Assembly (NCBI GenBank): GCA_015499995.1
Contig: JADNRV010000457.1
Span: 1-32,776 of the forward strand
Direction: 5' to 3'
Origin: Flammula alnicola
Lineage: Eukaryota > Basidiomycota > Agaricomycetes > Agaricales > Strophariaceae
DNA: 32,776 nucleotides
In this document: in pieces, positions 19,814-29,255 of the stretch
Position numbering within the stretch: position 1 is the first letter of the stretch
Layout: every line of letters begins with the position of its first letter
The notes under the pieces: model-generated
The model's database searches: none
What the model was told of the DNA's origin: nothing
Seen by the model: only the letters and a program-made list of their open reading frames with translations
Made by a program: the position numbers and the translations under genes

Positions 19814-21088
19814 ATGACCCAACCTCCCCTACCGAACGAGATACTGAATCACATCGTCGATGAGGTGGCCATTGCCAGAGAGCCTGGAGTATATTGGTCG
19901 AAATCTCTCACTGCGTGCTCTCTCGTATCGCATTCAATGAATTATAGAGCACAAAGCCATCTGTTCCGCCAGATCGATCTGGAAATGGGCAGACAACGGA
20001 TATTCATTTCGCTGGAAAAGCATAAAAAGAAGTGTCAAACGCTCTGCGACCTCCTCGAAACGTCTACAACTCTTTCGTCACATATTCGATACCTTCGGCT
20101 GGGTGATTCATCTAACAGTCCACTCCAAATTTCCGAGGAGAGCGCCGCCATCTACACTCGACTCCTGAAGGCGCTCACTGGCTTTCGCGTAGAGAGCTTT
20201 CATTTCTGGGGAAGTGATCGCGCAATCGACCCTTCCGGAAGTTTTGGCCAGGCCTTTACCTCATTTATCCGTCAAACGAACCTCCTCAAATTATCGATTG
20301 CACGGGCCGCAATGTCCCTCAGGTTGTTTTCCTCCCAAGACACATTGCAGCATCTCAAGTTGAGCCGCATCTCTCTTTTCAACGACGCTGTTGAGGATCG
20401 CATCGACACAATTTCACCGTCCATTCGCATGTCGCTTCGTACACTTTCTATCGCTTTGCGCATCGGCGAGCGAAAGGACCTGGAAAAGGCTATTTCACTG
20501 AATAAGCTCATCTCCCGACTTGCGGTAACATCCGCCAATACGTTAACAGAATTTCGCTGGATTATAAATCCGGGTAAGCATTTTTTCGCCAAAAAAACTC
20601 TTCTATCGACTGGGAATGCTAATTTTCTGCCAGGGACTGTCGTGGAGCCGTTCGACACACATCCAGTTGACCTTAGCATTTTGCGCAAATTGAAGAGTCT
20701 GCGATTATTTTCCTCCGCATACGGACCCAGCCCATCTTCTTATAACATTATCCACGCTCTTGCCGGTGCACAGGAACCTACTATCGAAGTCTTCGAGTTC
20801 TTCTTTCACGAACCGTACAAGACGATCAACGATCAAGTCTTGCGAAACCAGGACCGTTGGCAGCCAATCGATGCTCTATTGGCAACCGCTGCATTCCCTC
20901 ATCTTCGTCGCGTCCGAGTCGTAATGGAGGACATAGGAGTTTACAGCGCTTTTGATGTCGGCCCTGTCAAGTCCCGTTGGGTCTTCGAACGACTTTTCCA
21001 GCATGTCCTGGAGAAAGGAATACAACTCAGCGTCTCGTATGTCGATGACGATGGAAACGCCGAAGATGTACAGGAGCGCTTTGATTGA
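19814..21088 (+). CDS. F-box protein, 404 aa
   Basis: The ATG at 19814 opens MTQPPLPNEILNHIVDEV, a typical F-box start (about residues 5-50), with a CSLVSHSMNYRAQSHLF stretch completing it. The rest is Leu-rich with the irregular repeats (LRYLRLGD, LQHLKLSRISL, LRTLSIAL) seen in basidiomycete F-box proteins. By family it would recruit substrates to an SCF ubiquitin ligase through Skp1; the target is unknown. The frame contains an intron-like segment 20574-20633 (GTAAGC, TGCTAAT, GCCAG), exactly 60 nt and without a stop, so the unspliced frame reads 424 aa and the spliced one 404. Spliced, NPG joins TVVEPFDTH. Convergent with the esterase gene. Confidence 0.82.
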   Translation: MTQPPLPNEILNHIVDEVAIAREPGVYWSKSLTACSLVSHSMNYRAQSHLFRQIDLEMGRQRIFISLEKHKKKCQTLCDLLETSTTLSSHIRYLRLGDSSNSPLQISEESAAIYTRLLKALTGFRVESFHFWGSDRAIDPSGSFGQAFTSFIRQTNLLKLSIARAAMSLRLFSSQDTLQHLKLSRISLFNDAVEDRIDTISPSIRMSLRTLSIALRIGERKDLEKAISLNKLISRLAVTSANTLTEFRWIINPGKHFFAKKTLLSTGNANFLPGTVVEPFDTHPVDLSILRKLKSLRLFSSAYGPSPSSYNIIHALAGAQEPTIEVFEFFFHEPYKTINDQVLRNQDRWQPIDALLATAAFPHLRRVRVVMEDIGVYSAFDVGPVKSRWVFERLFQHVLEKGIQLSVSYVDDDGNAEDVQERFD

Positions 21089-21463
21089 AGGACATGATTA
21101 CCCATTTTACGCACCCTTTCTGCCTCGACGTACAGTGCAGAGCCAGGAATCTATCCACCGATCCTTCCCTTGAACTTCGAGTAGATGAATCGACTGAGAA
21201 AATCTCCAATTACATCGTAGGAAAGGAAGAAAGGAAGAAAAGGCAAAACTAGGGGGGTCAGGCTTCGACATTCAAATCCCAAGTGTGTCCCTCGAATGTA
21301 GACGAGATATATTTGCTGAGACAGAATAGAGACTCTGAATAATTTTTACCTTGCCTTACTTATCAGCATGAAAGATGGTTAACGGGGCACGGTCGAAGCC
21401 TTGTGAGATTTCACAGGATGATTTGAACGTAAATTATATTCGAAAACTCCAAGTCACATCCCA
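21089..21463. other. convergent intergenic region
   Basis: 375 bp shared by the 3' ends of the F-box gene and the esterase gene. No gene or repeat recognised. Confidence 0.5.
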
Positions 21464-22731
21464 TTACAAACATTGGCTATACTGTAAACGGACGTGGTCA
21501 GTCGCGGACAAGTTGAAAAAAATTAATTTTACTCACGTATGCATTCGAGACCGTGCAAGTGAATGGGGAGGCACACACTGTTTATTTCATGATATAAGTA
21601 ATGGAAAGAAATCCAAGACACACAGGCTGTTTACCTGTAGGTCCAGTGAACCCAATACCGCCACACTGTGCCCAATGGGCAGCGGTTCCACTAGTAGGAG
21701 GCGGGGTAGAAACTGGGGGAAGAGTAGTCGTTCCGACAGGAGGAGTAGTTGCGGGGGGAGCGGTAGGTGTTACAGGGGTTCCACCAGGTGTAAGGGCGCT
21801 CAGGCCGAACCAGTTAAGCGTATCAGTCTCGTGCTCCGGGACAGTGTGGCCAACGCCTTGAGCGAGTATGCCTTGTACGTTTGGACCAAAGGAGGCGCGG
21901 GAGTAGCCAGCTTGGGGATCTCCGCTGACATTGGTGACGGGGGTTTGGCTGACACCGAATACGTCCGTCCACTGTTTGATTTCTTCCCAGAAGTTCTGCG
22001 GGTACAGTGTCGTATCACTGGTAAAAGCAATTATCAGATTGTATCGAGAAAGCGAGATAGCGGAGACACCGGTTAACGTACATAGTACCGTGCCAGAACT
22101 GGACCTTGGGGCGGGTGCCGGTGAAACCAGGGTAGCCGCTGAGGACCAAGGCACCCCATTGCTGGGGCGTCTGGATCAACTGTCCATCCGCACACTGGCT
22201 GTTCCACGCATTGGGGCCTGCGAAGCATCCGTATGGAACACCCGAGTACAGTGATCCAGCGGCGAACAGATCTGGATAGGCTCCCATGAGCACGTTGGTC
22301 ATCATTGCTCCCGACGACGTCCCGGTCGCGAAGACGCGTGTGGAGTCGACGCCCCAGTTGGCGATCGCGTAGCGGACGATACTGGCTATGCCAAGCGAGT
22401 CACTTCCACCATCGTGCGTCAGCGTCGCCTGGGTGTTGACGTCCCAGCAGCCGCCGGATCTGGGGGCGTTGGGGTAGACGACGATGAAACCGTGTTGGTC
22501 GGCAAGCGACGCGAGAGATGTTCCAGTGAAGTAGGCTTGGGCAGTCCCTGTGCAGTAGTGCATGGCGATGATGAGTGGTGTAGGGTTGGCGAGCGCCGTA
22601 GGCTGGTAGAGGAACATCCCGACATTGTTGGGATTGGGCCCAAAGTTGACGGTTACCTGCTGGAGCGAGCTCGTGAGAGCGCTCACTGAGGTGACAGCCG
22701 CTGCAACAAAGAACGATTTGAAGGCGAACAT
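21464..22731 (-). CDS. axe1: secreted acetyl xylan esterase (CE1) with C-terminal CBM1
   Basis: Exons 22731-22082, 22017-21635, 21577-21537, 21481-21464; introns 64, 57 and 55 nt; 363 aa. Signal peptide about 1-18 (FKSFFVAAAVTSVSA). The CE1 alpha/beta-hydrolase domain has MHYCTGTAQAYF, the nucleophile motif GTSSG (Ser139), Asp218 in HGTIDTTLYPQ and His274 in GVGHTVP, a complete triad. A Pro/Thr linker (about 296-327) leads to a CBM1 cellulose-binding module (HWAQCGGIGFTGPT, then VCASPFTC, YYSQCL) with its cysteines and aromatic residues. It would remove acetyl groups from xylan outside the cell, opening it to xylanases. Phenolic (feruloyl) esters are an alternative substrate for the clan. The CBM1 is only complete after splicing two small introns; the last exon codes five residues plus stop. 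Confidence 0.93.
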
Positions 22732-22767
22732 TATCGATTGGAGACAGAGAGTACTTACTCCGAGGGA

Positions 22768-22774
22768 TTTTATA
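22768..22774 (-). promoter_or_regulatory. TATA-like box of the esterase gene
   Basis: TATAAAA on the minus strand, about 37 bp before the start codon. The distance is short but workable for a fungal gene with a short leader. Confidence 0.4.
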
Positions 22775-23025
22775 GCAAAGCGGAGGATCTAGAAATGGAG
22801 TAGTATCCTGCCCATCCTCTTAATTGTAAAGGTCGCCAAATTGAGAAGATGGACATGAGACTAGCAATGGAGGAGATATAAGAAGTCGAGTTACGAATGT
22901 GAACAGCCAGCAATAGCCAGCAATGAAAATAGAGCACCAGGGGCTTCCTGACGCGACGCTAATTCCTAAAATAAAAATGAAGTGGTGAGTCGGTATTTAA
23001 TCGGATACGTCAACCAATCCGCCTC

Positions 23026-23069
23026 GGTCGCGTGTTGGTCGCATGTTGGTCGCGTGTTGGTCGCGTGTT
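23026..23069 (+). repeat. four 11-bp tandem repeats (GGTCGCGTGTT)
   Basis: Four contiguous units of GGTCGCGTGTT; the second has A for G at one position. It lies in the divergent promoter region. Confidence 0.9.
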
Positions 23070-23581
23070 CTCCTCGACTTCGGTGGCACGACGACGATGA
23101 GGTGGAGAGCGAATTTTGTCCGAATATCTGTCCACTGACCATTGAACGTCGGATCATAGTTACATTTTCGTTAAAAGCACTTCCTTCTAGATTAGATGTA
23201 TTAGACATTCATTTACGGCTCTGTTGCGCGAAAAGTTACCAGGATTTGATTGTTAGTCACGGTAGAGTCGATGTTGGCAACTTCCATTGCCAAGGAACGA
23301 GTTGCTATTTTGCGGCTTTCTTGCACCTCGTTTGTCAGCGGCGGTCACGGTACCGAGACATGTCATGTGGTTGCGGATGTACAAAGTCGCGACGCGATTT
23401 CTCATCTCTACCGTCGCGTCGGACATACCAACTACAAGGTATTTAGTAAGTACACGCCATCTTTTTCTACCAAAAAGCTGTCACATATAAAAGACCGAAG
23501 GCTTATTCTAACTTTCTTAGTGCGCACAGCTTCGAAGTCGTTCGAACTGCATCAGTATCAGAAATAAACCACCTTGAATTA

Positions 23582-24736
23582 ATGGCGCCTGGTCCCACCT
23601 TATCCAGTGACTACGACCCCAACAAGTGTTTGCTTTCTGCAGGCGGGCCTTGTCAAGCCTGCTTGAAACTCGTCACACTGGATGCACAGATATCACATCC
23701 TCAATCTTCGATAATCGACCTCAGAACGAAGCGACGACTACTAAAAACAAACATCAATTATCAACATGACCCTCTCATCCACCGTTTCCCCGTTGAGATC
23801 GCTGCGCAGGTCTTTATCTTCTACGTTGAAGAAATTATCCATCACTTCCGGGTCGACAGCACCCCCGAATCGGAATTGTCTGCTCCTCTCCAAATCCTCG
23901 GTTCTGTCTGCCATACCTGGCGATATATCGCACTGGGAACGCCTCAACTGTGGTCCACCATAAACGTCCATCTCTACTCCATCTCGAGCATTCCACTCCA
24001 CATCGATATGGCGAGACGGTGGCTGAATCGTTCTGCCCAACTTCCTTTGTCAATCAGCCTCAGTTTTTCCGATTCATATGCGATTCAAATGGTTTCGCCG
24101 CTCTTTGTTCTAATTAGAGAGCATGCTCCTCGTTGGCGTCAGCTAAACTTACGCATTCGAACAATCTACTATGAAAAACTTATCGGCGGCCTCGATATCC
24201 TTCCGTCCCTCCAGAAAATCGTGCTTTATCCACCCTCCGAGTCGACTTGGACATCTACGGAAGATTTTTGCACAGGAAAAACTCCTTGCCTTGAGCACCT
24301 CGAAGCATCGAATATAATCCTCGCTAAAGTTCATGTGCAATGGAGTGCCTTGACTTCTTTTGATGCTACCGGGATATATTTGGCCGATATTTTAGGACTC
24401 CTTCGCTGGTCTCAACAACTCGTTCGCTGCAGATTTCGCAAGATTTCCGGCCACATGGGGATTTTTCCGTTGCCAATGACTCTCATCACGCATCAATCCC
24501 TCAAGCACCTGTATGTTCATCCGAACGGCGATATAGCTTCGGAATTGGACCTCTTATTTGACCGCCTCGTCCTTCCATCATTGCAATACTTTGAGTATGA
24601 TTACTCTGGTTCAAAAGACGCTCTACCAATCGACAGTCTGCAGTCCCTTTTTGTTCGTTCCAAGAGTCCCATCAGACTAAGAATCTCCCAGGCAGGCAGC
24701 CTCACAAGTGACGATACCAGGGTCAGATTTTCGTAG
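23582..24736 (+). CDS. F-box-like protein, 384 aa
   Basis: Intronless frame from ATG 23582. The N-terminus has Cys-rich CLLSAGGPCQACLKL, then IIDLRTKRRLL and an F-box-like segment (about 60-115): DPLIHRFPVEIAAQVFIFYV followed by LGSVCHTWRYIALGTPQLWS. This is the standard opening of a very large agaricomycete F-box family. A Leu-rich region with LPSLQKIVLYP, CLEHLEASNI and LKHLYVHPNGD follows. Predicted role: substrate receptor of an SCF-type ubiquitin ligase, target unknown. Family members usually run past 450 aa, so this copy seems C-terminally short; the last residues (DDTRVRFS) look like read-through into unrelated sequence, suggesting truncation or an unseen intron near 24700. Confidence 0.75.
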   Translation: MAPGPTLSSDYDPNKCLLSAGGPCQACLKLVTLDAQISHPQSSIIDLRTKRRLLKTNINYQHDPLIHRFPVEIAAQVFIFYVEEIIHHFRVDSTPESELSAPLQILGSVCHTWRYIALGTPQLWSTINVHLYSISSIPLHIDMARRWLNRSAQLPLSISLSFSDSYAIQMVSPLFVLIREHAPRWRQLNLRIRTIYYEKLIGGLDILPSLQKIVLYPPSESTWTSTEDFCTGKTPCLEHLEASNIILAKVHVQWSALTSFDATGIYLADILGLLRWSQQLVRCRFRKISGHMGIFPLPMTLITHQSLKHLYVHPNGDIASELDLLFDRLVLPSLQYFEYDYSGSKDALPIDSLQSLFVRSKSPIRLRISQAGSLTSDDTRVRFS

Positions 24737-25054
24737 CATGTGCCGACCCATCCACCCACCTCTAATGCCATCCGCGATCGCCGTTCGTAGTTTACCTATC
24801 TCGGTACAGGATACCTGGGTCCCAATGATATGAATCCCCCGTCGACGGTCAGCAATACTACGACTCCGACAAATCAATCGTAGATGTCGTCCATCGGGAA
24901 TCCGCCTGGATATCTTCGAGGACACGGCGAATTCAATCCCATATCCTTCAACAGTAGGCTGAAGAAGTGATATCAGGATTCTCAGTACCAGTTACAAAAT
25001 TACAAGTTACAGTCAACGCAATGAAAACATTCTCCATCTTCATATGTAAGGATA
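24737..25054. other. convergent intergenic region
   Basis: 318 bp between the stops of the F-box gene and APC2. No gene seen; it could hide a decayed C-terminal part of the F-box gene, but I cannot align one. Confidence 0.4.
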
Positions 25055-28000
25055 TCACTTATTCAATCTCCATATCCCATCACGCACAACCACCAGACCT
25101 TCTCTCCTCGCAGCCTCCATGAACGCAGCAAGCTGTTCGATAGACCGATCGTATCCAGGAGCGAACTTCAGCATTGTCTGGATCCGGTCCAGAGGAAGCG
25201 TCCCGAGATTAGTAAGCATCCCTTCAATAAACTGAGCAAACGAAGAATTGTCAACAAGTTGCGTGTATATGGAAGAAAGGACGACGATGACGAAACAGAC
25301 CTTCCAATACACGCGCATCTGCTCCGCTTGTTGTTCTTGAACATTCATTAGTGGAGGGTTCTCGGGGACATCTGCCGCTGAAAGAGAAAGATGAAAGATA
25401 AAACATCAATTAAGGCAAACACCAAAGAGGAAGTAAGGACGAACCCAGTCTCGACGGATCTCGTTCTCGTGTCCCTGAACCTCCTTCCTCCGCTCTCTCT
25501 AGCAAAATAAACGTATTCTCCGGATCTTCCTTGAGGACGCCGTAATCTACCCATGTAGATAACGCCTTGAGAGCAGCACTCCGAGCAACAGAGCCAACGG
25601 CCGCGATGAGGTCTTCCAGAGTCCACACAGCTACGCAGGAAAGCGAAAGCAACTCAGTATCTATGAATGTTCATAAAGGCAAAAAGCATGCGCACTTTTC
25701 TGAGAAAATAGTTCAATGAACGCAGCTTCCAACGGCGGGACGTCCACCTTCAAGGTCCGATCTTCGAGCTCCACTTCGAGCTGTATGGTACCGAGATGAG
25801 GCAGCCACTTGAGCTTCTTGTCGGGTTTGAAAACCGTAAATTCGTGAGCATAGCCTTCTTGTAATCTACAGCACAACAGGGTGTTAGCACTCGATAAAAA
25901 TACCATATAAACGCTGTCAACGAACGTTTGAAATTGACCTGGCATAACCATATCGCTCGACTCCAAAGCTGGCCAAAAGTGACGCGAGATGATGGTCGGA
26001 TGGAGGACAGACTGTAAGCAGGTCAATTAAGGGAGCATAAAGGGCATGAAAAGCACAAGAAACTTACATTTTTCTGCGATTGCACATGCCCGTCTATCCT
26101 CTTTGAATCCGTCATATCCTTCAGCATCACCTCGCACACCTGCAGCGCAGCCTCTCCGAACCGAATCTTCAAAATCTCAATATTCCTCCTCTAGATCGAA
26201 GAACCATTGTTATGTCAGATCAACATTAGACCGTAAATGGACACTAAAACAAAGCAAGACTAACCTCTCGCTCAACCCGATCCGAATTATCTTTCGTGAT
26301 CGCCAACAATCTCTGCGCTAGAAGCACCTGAAGCTCCTTAACGAACAGATCCTTCGAATCATAGATGCTAACGAGAGTGCTGATAACGTCGCTTGGCTTG
26401 TTGGTGCGGAATTCTTAGGACAGTTTCGTTAGTTCAATTGATTCAGGGGTGGACAAAAAGACAAAAAGAACCGAACAAAAAACATAAACGTACCAGGCCC
26501 TGCGTCGATTGGCTCCGGTTCCCAGTTCGGATCACTGTAGTCCTCTAGTTCGGGTTGCTGTAGAGGCTGGATGGGCTCGTTTTCGTCGACAAGAGAGTCG
26601 CCCGAATCGTCATCGCCGACTAGGTTCGCCACTATACTGCGAATGGTGTCGGGTCGCTCTCTAGCAGGAAAAGAGAAATTCAGCAGAAAGCCAGTGGAGG
26701 GTAGAGATATTTTATACCTAAGGTAACGGCGTATAGGATCCGCGACTTTGAAGAGCAAGACGCCCGGAGGGTCCACTATCCGAAGGCATTTGATTGTCGC
26801 AACATATTGCTGAAGGATAAGTTTGGTTTCGGCTCCAGGATGGAGGAGTCGCTTGCGATTACTGGCGCAATTGATCAGTATCGTATCGTATCAGAAACTC
26901 TTCCGCAGGCAGAATGCACATACGCTTTCCGCAATGTCTTAACAAGATTTTCTCGTTGATCCACGCGCTGAAGGCAGTCCTGCAAAATAGTTCAGAATTT
27001 GGAAACGAACGTGGCAGGATTTACTGACTCGTAAGTCAAGCAACGCGCCCGCGGAATCAGGATAATCAATAATGATATCGAATATTTCTTTGGTTCTGCG
27101 GGAAATCGATATCATATTTAACCCATCGAAAAAGGCGGAAGCGAACCTTAGGTCACATAAAGTCTTGTTAATATGAAAATCGAAACGCGATCCAACACCC
27201 TGGAGCATCGACTTTGCCTCTTCAGCTAGAATGAAAACCGCTCATGAGAGCGCGAGTATAGAAAGATATAAGAGACACGTACGAGTAGCAGCCTCCCTTG
27301 CATAGATATGCACCATCCACGGCACAACGTTATTCGTCATCCACATCCTCAGGTCATCCATCATCGGTTTCGCCCACTCGCCCGTGCAGTTCTTCAGCAC
27401 ATGATCTTCGATAAACTCGTACCCAACGCTGGCGATGACGCTCTCGTACCGGTCGATAAGGCCGAGCGCCTCGAAGATTTTCCACAAACCCGTGTGGGCG
27501 CGGGCGTTCGGGTCCCATCGTTGTATCGTGAGCGTTCCATCTTCGCTTGACCCATTCTCAGATGGCGCAAGAAGGGATGTGCACAGTTCCTTAAAGCCGT
27601 GGGCAAACGAAGGTGGAAGGGAGGAAAATAGGCGTGTTTGGAAATTAAGGGTGTAGGCCGTGGATAAAGTAGGACCGAGCCTAGACGGGAATGTTGAGTA
27701 AAACAACGCATACTATGAAGGTTACTCACTCTGTTGGGGGTGCCCAAGCCTTATACCATTCCATCAAACGTGCGACCAGAGACTGGAGTTGCTCTGGGGA
27801 TTTCTCCAGCTGAAGCCGACATCACTGGGAGGGACATTTCGTGGTATGTAGCCAACGTACCTCATATAGAGCCATATATTGGCTAATCTCGTTTTCTATG
27901 AGGTGGAAGCTCTTTCTCATATCATCTAGTGATATGACGTTAGTGTAAGGCCTCCAGAGACAAAGCACGACCACTTACCGAGAAAACTTTCTAGCAAAGT

Positions 28001-28542
28001 CGGCAGCTTTCGACATTGAACGATAAGATTAAACGCGGGTCCTGCGATAGTCAAGTCTTTTCCTATCTTCGTCGTAAATACATGTATAAGTCAAGTAAGA
28101 TACACAATGAAAGAGATATATCTTACCGTAAAGTCTGCCATCCGCATCGGCACCCACCGTGTTGATATCCCGCGGGTGTAGATATTGCATAGAAATTTCC
28201 CAAGCCTATATTGTAGGTTATTAAAGATAGGAAATGACCAAGACGCTGCGCACATACCTCGCTGAAGCTCATCAGCCCAGATATGCCCAGTGCATCTCCG
28301 TTCAACCGGTGAAACGATTCTTGCCATTTTGCGCCAACCTGGGATTTGAGTGCATCGGTGGCCATCTCGACAACACAATCAGCCTCAGTGGGCTTGAGGG
28401 TTTTCGCAGTAAGTCAGAGTAAGCCTTGTAAGAACTGAACCTGCGGATCGGAATGGAACTTTGCTGGCATTGAAGTCACGTGACTCAAACGCGTCTCGCT
28501 TTCAATGTCATTCTCTTCATGGTCCGCGTCGCCATTGCGCAT
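25055..28542 (-). CDS. APC2: anaphase-promoting complex subunit 2 (cullin-like)
   Basis: Nineteen exons on the minus strand: 28542-28441, 28392-28258, 28205-28127, 28062-27979, 27925-27861, 27809-27730, 27680-27283, 27225-27147, 27095-27029, 26979-26924, 26861-26718, 26660-26494, 26413-26265, 26190-26068, 26011-25926, 25865-25696, 25630-25445, 25377-25301, 25231-25055. They total 2,424 nt (807 aa), close to the human protein's length. Diagnostic blocks: FDIIIDYPDS, LDPPGVLLFKVADP-like VDPPGVLLFKVADPIRRYL, GDDDSGDSLVDE, STLVSIYDSKDLFV, RFGEAALQVCEVMLKDM, FKPDKKLKWLPHLGT, and the winged-helix end MLTNLGTLPLDRIQTMLK. It scaffolds the APC/C ubiquitin ligase by binding the RING subunit APC11, and acts in mitotic exit in the nucleus. 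An in-frame ATG at 28620 would add 26 residues. Confidence 0.95.
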
Positions 28543-29255
28543 TTTCCTAGCAAAGGCCGAAAAAAAAATTATTGCACGAGGCAAGTACTCCTTCGTAGAC
28601 GCCAACGCGAGTGAAGGCACACGCCAAAATTTTTCAAAATGTATTGATACTACGAAGAGGAACTATCTACGGTATACTAAATTGTAACGCTGACTGCAAC
28701 TTATATAAATGCGCGCGGAGCTACTGGAGGTAGAAAGTGGAAATTGTACATCATTTCTACTATGTACATCTCGTCATCATGTCACATAGGTCTTGGAAAG
28801 CGAAGTAGTATCTGAACACCGTTATGTACAATTTTTAACGAAATAGCATTTAAAACATCACAAGCGGCGCCCAGAAACGAAACATCAAACCAGCCGACTA
28901 TATCACCACTGGAAGAACAAAAAAAGGGCACTAAAATCCGAGCGCATCATAGAAAGAAAACAAGACAAATCGAAAAGGCGAGATGAAACAGAAAGTGAAG
29001 GACAAAGTAACTACAAGGAGCGCAGGTATGGGTGGAGGTATATGATGGCGGGCCATGTGGATGCGGACTTGAGAGAACTGATTGTCAATGCTGATAATCC
29101 AGGGTATAAATAGGTTCCACATGCGACTGCCGAGCTCAGCATTCTAGACATGTTCAGATGGAAGAGGAGTAGTGGGTGGTGTCAGAACTGAATTCGAACT
29201 GCTCCACAAACGGCGTCAGTCACGAAGAACACTCGCAACGATGAGAAAACGCACG
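28543..29255. other. intergenic between APC2 and the SH3 gene
   Basis: 713 bp holding the APC2 promoter and the 3' flank of the SH3 membrane protein gene. No separate gene or repeat supported. Confidence 0.5.

Larger units (their letters stand above)
22732..23581. other. divergent intergenic region between esterase and F-box genes
   Basis: 850 bp. It has a TATA-like element for the esterase at 22768-22774 and an 11-bp tandem repeat at 23026-23069. Several short frames without motifs are not supported as genes. Confidence 0.5.
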
